From Macrotis lagotis (Eukaryota > Chordata > Mammalia > Peramelemorphia > Peramelidae), in the NCBI RefSeq assembly GCF_037893015.1, contig NC_133666.1, positions 566,155,237 to 566,219,236 on the forward strand: a stretch of 64,000 nt of DNA, read 5' to 3'. Position numbers and translations under genes: made by a program. This document shows, piece by piece, positions 55,558 to 64,000 of the stretch (positions are counted from its first letter, which is position 1; every line of letters starts with the position of its first letter). The notes beneath the pieces were generated by a model, which did no database searches, had not been told where the DNA came from, and was given only the letters and a program-made list of their open reading frames with translations.

Positions 55558-55953
55558 AAAATATTGTACACCGTAACAGCAACATGGGGGGTGTTGATCA
55601 ACCTTGATGGACTTGCTCATTCTATCAGTACAACAATTAGAGTCAAATTTGGGCTGTGATTGAGAATACCATCTGTATCCAGAGAAAGAATTGTGGAGTT
55701 TGAACAAAGACCAAAGACTATTACCTTCAATTTAGGGGAAAAAAAACGTTTATCTTATTATGTAATTTTGCTATCTTTTGTACTTTATTTTTCTTCCTTA
55801 AGGATATGATTTTTCTCTCATCACATTCAACTTAGATCAATATATGCCATGGAAACAAGGTAGTCTAACAGACTACCTTCTGTGGGGGATGGGGAGGGAA
55901 GCAAAAATAGGGGAAAAATTATAAAACTCAAAATAAATTAAATCTTTCTTTTA
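55558..55953 (+). mobile_element. L1 3'-end insertion with perfect target-site duplication
   Basis: A 5'-truncated L1 3' UTR copy: CAACCTTGATGGACTTGCTC, AATACCATCTGTATCCAGAG, CTTCCTTAAGGATATGATTT and a final AAATAAATTAAATC tail. A perfect 17-bp duplication flanks it (55541-55557 and 55954-55970). The same 3' UTR text occurs in reverse at 62460-62600, contiguous with L1 ORF2. Confidence 0.9.
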
Positions 55954-55970
55954 AAAAAATCCACTTCATG

Positions 55971-56118
55971 GGGGCAGTTAGGTGGCACAATGGGTTGAGT
56001 ACAGCCCTGGAGTTAGGAAGACACGAGTTCAAATTGGACCTTAGATACTTAATGGTTACTTAGATCTGTGACCTTGGATGAGTCACTTAACCTCATTGCC
56101 TTGCCCCCCCACCCCCCA
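55971..56118 (+). mobile_element. MAR1/WSINE-like SINE abutting the L1 duplication
   Basis: GGGGCAGTTAGGTGGCACAA, GAAGACACGAGTTCAAATTG and GGATGAGTCACTTAACCTCA, ending in a C/A-rich tail. It begins on the base after the right L1 duplication. Confidence 0.87.
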
Positions 56119-56119
56119 A

Positions 56120-56700
56120 AAAACCCACACATATACCAGGAAAGCATTATTCTAAACACTGGGAATACAAAGAAAAACAAAAGATAGTCCTTGATCTCAA
56201 AGAGCTCATTCTGGTAGAAAAGACCACATGTAAACAATATTATGCAGACACATGCATGTACACACATACATAGATGTACATATATATGCATGTGCATAAG
56301 CATAAAATTTCACATTTACATACACATATTTATATACAATAGGAAACAAGAGATGGAAGGTATTGGAAAAAAGTAGCATTAAGTGGGACTGGAAAAAGCA
56401 TCCTTTGGTAGGAGGTAGGGAAAATAACCAATGACATAAAACTGGAAAGGTAGGGAGGAGTCAAGTTATGAAAGTCTTCCAATGTCAGAAAATTTTATAT
56501 TTGATCTTAGGACTGATAGGGAACAACTAGAATTCATTGAGCAGGTGAGATGGGGGAACACAGTCAGATAGACCTGTAGGGAGACAAATAGTTAGGGTAA
56601 TGATACATGGTGATGAGGGCCTGCACTGAAATAAAGACAATGTCAGAGGATGAAAGGGTATTATGAGAGAGGTGTTATAAAGGTAAAATCAGCAGGGACC
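56120..56700 (+). repeat. Unnamed ancient long repeat
   Basis: AGCATTATTCTAAACACTGG, CTTGATCTCAAAGAGCTCAT, an AC/AT-rich stretch, then GAGGAGTCAAGTTATGAAAG, GATCTTAGGACTGATAGGGA, GGTGATGAGGGCCTGCACTG and GTAAAATCAGCAGGGACC. Confidence 0.62.
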
Positions 56701-56859
56701 ACTAAACTATTATAGAGGACATTTATTATTAACTTAGAATATATCTTAACATTATTTATAGTTTACTGTATTTTTATTTTACTAAATATTTCCCAATTAT
56801 ATTTTAATCTCATTTAGGCTGAATTTCAGAATGTTTCAGATAGATGGGCCCCTAGAGCT

Positions 56860-57100
56860 GTGGGGTTTGACCTAGTGGATAGAAAGCTAACCTCAAAGCC
56901 AGAAAGACCAGGTTTAGGCCCACCTCAGATACATATTGGCTATGTGACCCTAGACAAACTACTTCTCAGTGTCCTGGGAAAATATTCTAAAACTGTAAGT
57001 TGCAAAGAAGGCAATGACAATTCTACCTTTGGTAGAATGAGATTCGTAACTTGGGAGTTTACCTCAAAAATGAAATCACAGGTCCTTATACTTGGTATGC
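56860..57100 (+). repeat. MIR-type SINE with marsupial-style tail
   Basis: TGACCTAGTGGATAGAAAGC, TATGTGACCCTAGACAAACT, GGCAATGACAATTCTACCTT and AAATGAAATCACAGGTCCTT. Confidence 0.65.
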
Positions 57101-58035
57101 CCTAAGTATTATGGGAAGTAAATTTTTCAATCCTATTTCTCTAATCTCTGTTATTTACAATGATCAACTTTTTTCTTGTTACTTTCTCCCTTCTCTCCCT
57201 TTTCCCATATCTATCAATGCAGCCCTTCCAATCCTTATATCTCTCTGGTCTTTCTTTCCATGGTATTCTGTACTTCTTTAAATTCCCCTTCTAACCGTCC
57301 TTCCATCTTTTTGTGTTCACTGAAACTTGACTTTCTCCAAAAGTCACTTTATCTCTTAGCCCCTTCTTCAAGTCTTCCTTCTCTTAAACCCCTGGCCCCC
57401 AAGACCAAGAGTGGTTGATATGCTTGCTGTTTTTCACAGTCTCTATGAGACCTTCCCTCTGCCAATGTGACTTAATAATCATCTCTCCTCTTTTAAACAC
57501 CACACCATCCTACTCAAATCAAAACTTGCCATGTATGTATGTCTAGGCCACTCTTACCTCACCATATGTTCAGTACCTGCCTCATAGTCTTCTCCACTCC
57601 ATACTTGTTACTTTCAAACATCTGACATTTCAAACATCAAACATTCTTTAAGTTCCCAGAAACTGCCTCCAGCCAACCTCAACAATTTTACTGACATCCT
57701 TGTTCAACTGAGTTTGTTCCAGGTGATATTTCTAGTTATAGTTCTATTAGGAATATAGAAAGCTCTCAAAAAGATAGACTTGACAGTTGATAGAAATCAA
57801 AGTTTTGTCCTTTAGTGGATAGGGGGACAGATCATTACTCACAAGATGAGTGGAAGACTAGGGACCTTTTCCACTTTGTTACAAAAACCAGAGAGGTGTT
57901 GGGAGTGCCATTAATAGATTAAAACAATGGATTTGAGGTTAAGGAAGAATTGGGCATCATGGGACTGTCACCAGCACTTCCATCAATAAGATTGGAACTA
58001 AAGCTATGTTAGTAAAACAAATGCCTTGCAAAATG
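57101..58035. other. Pyrimidine-rich intergenic DNA, unassigned
   Basis: TC-rich at 57160-57410 with possible old LINE character but no decisive motif; overlapping ORFs have no family resemblance. Confidence 0.35.
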
Positions 58036-58039
58036 TGTA

Positions 58040-58400
58040 GAAAACAAACTTGAATGTAGGAAGAACTAAATTCAAAGCTGACCCCAGACATGAACTGAAT
58101 CTATGACCCTGGACAACTTGTCTTCCATCTTTTTTTTAATTTATTTTTTTAATTTAAGGCAATGGGGGTTAAGTGACTTACCCAAGGTCACACAGCTAGG
58201 CAACTATTAACTCAGGTCCCCCTGACTCCAGGGCTAGTGCCACATAACTTCCCCCTTTCTTTCAATCTTAACTGTTGCCTGCCTCAGTTTCCAAACTACA
58301 AAATAAGGATAAAAATACACTTTCCTCCAAATAAAATATTTGCAAAATATTTTGTAAACTTTATAGTGTTGCAAAAACACTATCAATTAATATCATTATT
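58040..58400 (+). repeat. MIR/THER1-type SINE split by a SINE
   Basis: AATGTAGGAAGAACTAAATT and GAATCTATGACCCTGGACAA lie before the insertion. CCTGCCTCAGTTTCCAAACT and AATATTTTGTAAACTTTATA lie after it. Confidence 0.6.
58137..58252 (-). mobile_element. MAR1/WSINE-like SINE, internally shortened
   Basis: AAGGCAATGGGGGTTAAGTG, GGTCACACAGCTAGGCAACT and CCCCTGACTCCAGGGCTAGT. An imperfect duplication around CTTCC.TCTTT flanks it. Confidence 0.82.
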
Positions 58401-58679
58401 AATTATATACTATTTGATTAAAACACAGACAAGCAGGGAATCACTACTGGAATAGATAGACCAAGGCATGAAGAATCAAAATCAGTGAGGGTGAACAGGA
58501 CAGACTGAAATATTTTCTATTGGCTTGAGATAAGACATCAAGGCAGTAACAAATGGAACAGGAAAAATTGAGGATTATAATTTGAGAAACTTTATGGAAT
58601 TACTCTCAGAGTTTCTTATTATGCTACCAAGGATTGGTAAACTAATGTAGGTGATTTTTAAATGAAGCTGGTATCAGAA

Positions 58680-59000
58680 ATACAGGCACCCTGCTCTAAT
58701 GGATAGAGTACTACACTTGGAGTCAGTCAGATCTGAAGTTGAATTCTGCCTCAGACATTTGCTAGGTGATCTTAAACCCTTTGATCCTTAGCTTTCTGAT
58801 ATGTGGAAATGGGGATAATATCTAACTCAGAGTGTTGTTGAGAGGATTAAAGCAGATAATGTAAGTAAAGCACTTGTCAAAATTAAAATATACATACATA
58901 GACATATATGTCAACTCTCAATTTATTGTGTATTTAGCTCCTACAAAGTTCAAGGCACTGTGCTGGGAAAGGAAGAAATAAGACACTATGATTGTCCTCA
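58680..59000 (+). repeat. MIR/THER1-type SINE then a fragment of the unnamed repeat
   Basis: ATGGATAGAGTACTACACTT, AATGGGGATAATATCTAACT and GTAAGTAAAGCACTTGTCAA at 58680-58890. TTTAGCTCCTACAAAGTTCA and AGGCACTGTGCTGGGAAAGG at 58905-59000. Confidence 0.65.
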
Positions 59001-59101
59001 AACATCTTATAGAAGACCTAAGTTTAAATCCTAAATGAACCTAACTGCCTCCTGTTGGATGTATCTTCAATTCCTTGCAATTTTTGACACTGTTAATATC
59101 A

Positions 59102-59108
<7 letters not shown>

Positions 59109-59179
<71 letters not shown>
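59109..59179 (+). repeat. (TC)n microsatellite
   Basis: About 35 uninterrupted TC units. Confidence 0.97.
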
Positions 59180-59181
<2 letters not shown>

Positions 59182-59640
59182 ATTCCAGTCTAAGAGTTCT
59201 TGTTTTTCCCCCCAAAACAAGATACAATACCTGTCTTAACGATTTAAGTTGAACAGGAAGCAGTGGGGAATTTAATCAAGCATCTTCTGGTCCTAGGGTA
59301 TTAATTCTGATTCTTTCTAAAAGTATATAGAAGTACCCTAAGCTAGAATTTCAGCAAAGTCTGAAACTGGAAATAGTGGAAACATGGCCACATAGTGGCC
59401 TAGTGAAGGGTCAATGTCAGGTCTAGAAGAAAAAGTCATCCAGGAGCAAAGAAACTGGATAAAGAGATTAAAGACAGCAGGAAAAGATTGAGGAGGAATG
59501 CTACATAGTGTAGACCTAAGTTGCCTTGGGCCAGATGTACACCCTACCTCTCAATTTGCTTATTCTCTGTCCCTTTTTCCTACTAATACCATGCATAATA
59601 TTTGTGGGAAATTGTATCCTGAGTTTATTGAAGAGATATT
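59180..59640. other. Intergenic, no recognised feature
   Basis: Nothing supported. Confidence 0.4.
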
Positions 59641-59644
59641 TTGT

Positions 59645-60400
59645 TGCTATTACTCTTTTTATTAAAATTTTATTTTTTTTCAATTGCATGTAAACAACTT
59701 TTAATAAGTTAAAAAATTTTTGAGTTCCAAATTTTCTTTCTCCCTCTTTATCCTCCCCACCTCTTTATTGAGAAAGAAGACAATTTAAGATAGGTTATTC
59801 ATGTATGATCATAGAAAGCATATTTCCATATTAGTCATGATGTGAAAAAGACAAGAACATGAAAGAAAAAAATTAAAAAAATAATATGCTTTCATTTGCA
59901 TTCAGATGCAGACTCTATCAGTTCTTTCTCTGGAGGTGGATAGTATTTTTCATCATGAGTTCTTTGGCATTGCCTTTATATTTGTATTTCTGAAAATAGC
60001 TGAGACATCTATAGTTATTATCATACAACATCACTGTTACTGTGTACAATGTTATCCTGGTTCTGCTTGCTTTACTTTGCATTAATTCATGTAAGTCTTT
60101 CCATGTTTTTTCTAAAAGCATCCTGCTCATAATTTCTTATAGCATAATACTATTCCATCAGAATTGTATGCCACAACTTGTTCAGCCATTGTCCAATGAA
60201 TGACCATCCCCTCAATTTCTAATTCTTTTCCACCACAAAATGAACTGCTATAAATACTTTTTTACTATGGATCCTGTTTCTGTCTGTCTGTCTGTCTGTC
60301 TCTCTCTTCTTTTGTATACATAATAGTGATGCTGTGCTATTGTTCTTACTATTTTAATAAAAAAAATCTTTTTCTTTTGCTAGAAACAAGAAAAACATGT
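59645..60400 (-). mobile_element. L1 LINE 3' fragment
   Basis: Minus-strand text EKTWKDLHELMQSKASRTR matches the L1 ORF2 C-terminal block also seen at 62620-62720. The 3' UTR end lies toward 59645 (ATTGCATGTAAACAACTTTT). A (TCTG)n tract lies at 60282-60301. Confidence 0.78.
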
Positions 60401-60904
60401 AGGATGAAAGGAAAGGTGGAGGAAAGTTTGAAGAATTCATATTCACAGAGTATCTAGAACCTGGGATAATCATTTCAGAAGCATAACTTGAGAATTTGTT
60501 TTTGCATCCATAGAATTTATCATAGAATCTGAATCATTGTGGGCCCTTATAAATGTTTATAGGTGACATAGTGACTGAGTTGAGGATAAACCACTATAGA
60601 GTACTATAATATAGTGCATTGTATTATGTTCTCCTGGCTATTGCTATTCCCTTCACTTGGTCAGATCTCAGTCTATCTATCCTGTGAGGCTCTTATTTAT
60701 GTCTTCCAAAAAAGGTCCTCAGTATGTCTGGGAGTCCTTCTCTTATTATTTTGATATCAGATACATACCAATGGTGCCCATGTTGTCTGTTAGCCTTCAT
60801 TCTATATTATCTACATTATCATCAGAGTTAACAGTTTGAGATACATTCTTTCAATCTATAAAATGTCTTCCTTATTTCAGCTTTGATTGGTAAGAGTTTT
60901 CATC

Positions 60905-61115
60905 TCATACAATTTTTAAATGTATTTTTGTTTATTTTTAACATACATTTAAAAATAACCTCATTTATACATGTAAAATCATACAAAATATATTTCTGTA
61001 TTAACTATGTTGCAAAATGTAGTATGAAAAATAAAGTGGAAAAGTTATACTTAAAATTACTCTAAGAGTTTAGCATTTCCCTCTCTGAGGTGGATAGCAT
61101 TTTTCATAATATCTC
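60905..61115 (-). repeat. L1 3'-end fragment
   Basis: AATGTATTTTTGTTTATTTT, TATTTCTGTATTAACTATGT and CTCTGAGGTGGATAGCATTT, in the order of the other minus-strand L1 3' ends. Confidence 0.55.
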
Positions 61116-62250
61116 ACACAATTATCATTATTATATATAGCCATGTATCTCCTTAGTAGATGATAAGCCCTCGCCTAGCTGGTATTATGTTTTATATAAA
61201 GTTTGTCTCTCCTCAATTCCTAACACAGTGCTCTACATTATACTTAATCAATGTCTATCATTGTCCTTCTAATTGCAATTTAGCCAGTTTACTCACTCCA
61301 ATAAACCATTTTGTTTCCTTTTCCATTGTAAATTATGCAACTTTGGAAGGTGCATATCTTTTTTTCCCCCAACAACCAAAATGACATTCAAGTACACTAA
61401 AGCAGTTATTATATGGGCCTCCTGAAGCCTAGAGAATTTATAATGATTGCCTATGGAGGAATGGATGATGTTTTGTAGTGTATGTACATATTGATTTCTG
61501 GTTTTCAAGGCAGTTTTATTTTTAATTTTAACCCTTTTATAACTTTGAAGTTGGATGGGTTATTATTAACAACCACTTTATAGATTAATTGTGAGGATAA
61601 TGTTATAATGTATGGGGTAATATGATTTGATTATTAGTAAACACATATCATTAATAAATATCTGAATCTGAGAATTCTGTTAGCAGCAAAAAGATACTGC
61701 CTATTTTTTAACATATAGAGCTCTGCACAGAGTTCTATAATATTTATTTATGGAAGGAATAAATTGCTAAAACATGAATTTGATCAATATGAAATTGATC
61801 TTTCTCTATTGCTTTCCTGTTATTTTACAATCATGGCCAAAATGAGCAACTACAAATGATATATTTGATAAGAAAACAAGCTAAAAATTTGATAAAGCTG
61901 TTCCTAAGTAGTTGGTAGGATATGTTCCAGAATGGATCCTCTGATCTGTTTTTTTTTTCTTTTTGGTGGATAATTGGTTGCAGAAGAGGAGAATAAGTAA
62001 AGCAAAATAAGCAACAGTATGATGGGAAAACAAGTTAATATTGAAATAACATAAAATTGGCAGTTTTCCAAAAAACATCAGTTTTGATAAATGTGTAAAA
62101 CAAGCAGAAACTATCTCCCTAAGGACTTGATTTTTTAATACACTGTAGATAAGAAGAGGGTACTAAGAATCTGTACTCAGGCAAAGTTGAAAAGCAGATA
62201 ACAATTTATAAATTTTACTTCTGGGAGGTAGACAAATTTTTTTCTTTTGA
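61116..62250. other. Intergenic, no recognised feature
   Basis: AT-rich; no gene-like ORF and no clear repeat. Confidence 0.4.
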
Positions 62251-62254
62251 TTAA

Positions 62255-63410
62255 TTAATTTATTTTGAATTTTATAATTTTCCTCCTAATCTCACTCCCC
62301 CCCCCCACAGAAAGCAGTCTGTTAATCTTTACTGTGTTTCCATGGTATACATTAATCTAGATTGAATGTAATGAGAGAGAAATCATATCCTAAAGGGAAA
62401 AAAAGTATAAGAGATAGCAAAATTACATAATAAGATAATGTTGTTCTTTTTAAATTAAAGGTAATACTCTTTGGTCTTTGTTCAAACTCCACAGTTATTT
62501 GTCTGGATACAGATGATATTCTTCATCACAGATACCTCAAAATTGTGCCTGATTCATTCCACTGAAGAAATGAGCAAGTCCATTAAGGTTGATCATCACC
62601 CCAATGTTGTTGTTAGGGTATACAATGTTGTTCTGGTTCTGCTCATCTCCTTCAGCATCAATTCATGAATATCCTTCCAGATTTCCCTGAATTCCCATCC
62701 CTCCTGGTTTCTAATAGAATAATAGCTTTCCATAATATACACATACCACAATTTGTTGAGCCATTTCCCCATTTGATGGACATTCACTCAATTTCCAATT
62801 CTTTGCCACCACAAATGGGGCTGCTATGAATATTTTTGTACAAGTGATGTTTTTAATCCTTTTTCATGATCTCTTCAGGCTATAGACCCAATAGAGGTAT
62901 TGCTGGATCAAAGGGTATGCGCATTTTTATTACCCTTTGGGCATGATTCCAAATTGCTCTCCAGAAAGGTTGGATGAGTTCACAGCTCTGCCAATAATGT
63001 ATTAGTGTCCCAGATTTCCCACATCCCTTCCAACACTGATCATTGTCCTTTCTAGTCATATTGGCCAGTCTGAGAGGTATGAAGTGGTACCTCAGAAATG
63101 CTTTAATTTGCATTTCTCTAATAAGTAGTTATTTAGAGCAATTTTTCATGACTATGGGTCACTTTGATTTCCTCATCTGTAAGTTGCCTTTGTATATCCT
63201 TAGACAATTTGTCAATTGGAGAATGACTTGTTTTTTTCAAAATAAACTTGACTCAGTTCTCTGTATATTTTAGAAATGAGTCCTTTGTCAGAAATACTAA
63301 TTGTAAAAATTTTTTCCCAATTTACTACAATTCTTTTGGTCTTGGTTACAGTGGTTTTGTTGGACTTAAACTTTTGTACAAGAGAATATTGATTTCCTCC
63401 AATGATCGCG
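62255..63410 (-). mobile_element. L1 LINE 3' fragment with ORF2 C-terminus
   Basis: The best-preserved L1 ORF2 remnant. On the minus strand MQIKAFLRYHFIPLRLANMT is followed by the C-terminal cysteine motif CWKGCGKSGTLIHYWQSC, then IPFDPAIPLLGL, then (62787-62596) NKLWYVYIMESYYSIRN and EIWKDIHELMLKEMSRTRT. The 3' UTR follows down to 62255 with GATCAACCTTAATGGACTTG. It is 5'-truncated and frame-broken. The cysteine motif is the conserved L1 ORF2p C-terminal zinc-knuckle-like segment. Confidence 0.9.
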
Positions 63411-63420
63411 TTATCATTTT

Positions 63421-63488
63421 GTGTATATATATATATATATTTCTCTATGTGTGTATTCACACACACACACACACACATACACACACAC
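63421..63488 (+). repeat. (TA)n...(AC)n microsatellite
   Basis: (TA)n at 63423-63440 and (AC)n at 63459-63488, at the 5'-truncated end of the L1 fragment. Confidence 0.95.
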
Positions 63489-64000
63489 TTAATTTGTTTT
63501 CCATTACTAGATTGTTGGCTTCCAAAGAGTACATAACTTTGCAGACTAAAGGCATTTAATTTTTGTTGCATGAATGAGTTAACCAACATGAAAATAGAAT
63601 ACAACTCCTTTATTTGTTAATACAAAAGTATTTAGCTATCAGCAGTAGTCATCTAAAGGATGATTAAATACCAAATATTTAGAGGAAAGACTATAAATAA
63701 ACTAAAAATATTTAATGGTATAGAATCTGTCAGTGTGCAGAATCTTTGTGACTATCACACCCGCTAAGTTTTCCATCTATCAAAAATACTCTAGAAAAAG
63801 TGAAATAGATAATAGTCTCATTACTCTAATTCCCTCTCACTAAGGGGGCAGACTAAATAGCTCATTAGAATTCTCCTCTAACCAAAACGAGTCCATGACT
63901 CATTCTACTTCTCATGGTTAAAATATTGTATAATCTCTAAAAACTGACAAAATTTTCTTATCTTATATGACTGAATAAGATGATTAGAAAGATAGGAAGA
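63489..64000. other. Intergenic, no recognised feature
   Basis: Nothing supported to the end of the window. Confidence 0.4.

Noticed and set aside
63212..63604. 130-codon minus-strand ORF
   Set aside because: It runs through a microsatellite and the edge of an L1 fragment and has no protein-family resemblance.

Overview
This window is AT-rich mammalian nuclear DNA, almost certainly from a marsupial. About sixteen copies of one tRNA-headed SINE of the MAR1/WSINE type are scattered through it, together with older MIR/THER1-type SINEs, L2 and CR1/L3 remnants, marsupial-type L1 3' ends and a decayed RTE element. The species cannot be named from this sequence alone. There is no bacterial, plasmid, phage or CRISPR content.

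One protein-coding gene is convincing: TMEM74, on the minus strand. Its whole coding sequence (310 codons, 38937 to 38005) lies in one exon with no interruption. A branch-point and acceptor signal lies about 60 bases upstream of the ATG. A CpG-rich island at about 41340-42070 carries a good minus-strand splice donor (exon 1 ending near 41813), GC boxes and a ZNF143-like promoter motif. The inferred layout is promoter and non-coding exon 1 near 41.8-42.0 kb, an intron of about 2.8 kb with a long (CT)n(CA)n tract, then the coding exon 2 and a 3' UTR running to lower coordinates. TMEM74 is a two-pass protein of late endosomes, lysosomes and autophagosomes that promotes autophagy.

The rest is repeat-dominated intergenic DNA. 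0-22 kb: SINEs, MIR, L2, CR1/L3, an L1 ORF2 C-terminal fragment (6.5-7.65 kb) and hAT-like remnants. 22.5-26.2 kb: an older repeat split by an apparently complete half-L1 (HAL1) copy of about 2.7 kb, which itself carries two SINE insertions, each with target-site duplications. 26-38 kb: thin repeats and a transposon-poor block at about 31.6-34.3 kb. 42-47 kb: MIR/L2 hosts with nested SINEs. 47.2-49.2 kb: a decayed RTE retrotransposon with recognisable endonuclease and reverse-transcriptase segments. 50.7-55.2 kb: several LTR-like sequences, a SINE split by a 1.27-kb composite insert, and a 33-bp minisatellite. 55.3-64 kb: L1 3' ends in both orientations, SINEs and microsatellites.

No previously undescribed multi-gene system is evident. 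The most interesting structures are the nested HAL1 locus, an unusually C-rich SINE copy, the LTR/minisatellite composite and the TMEM74 5' region with two short upstream ORFs.
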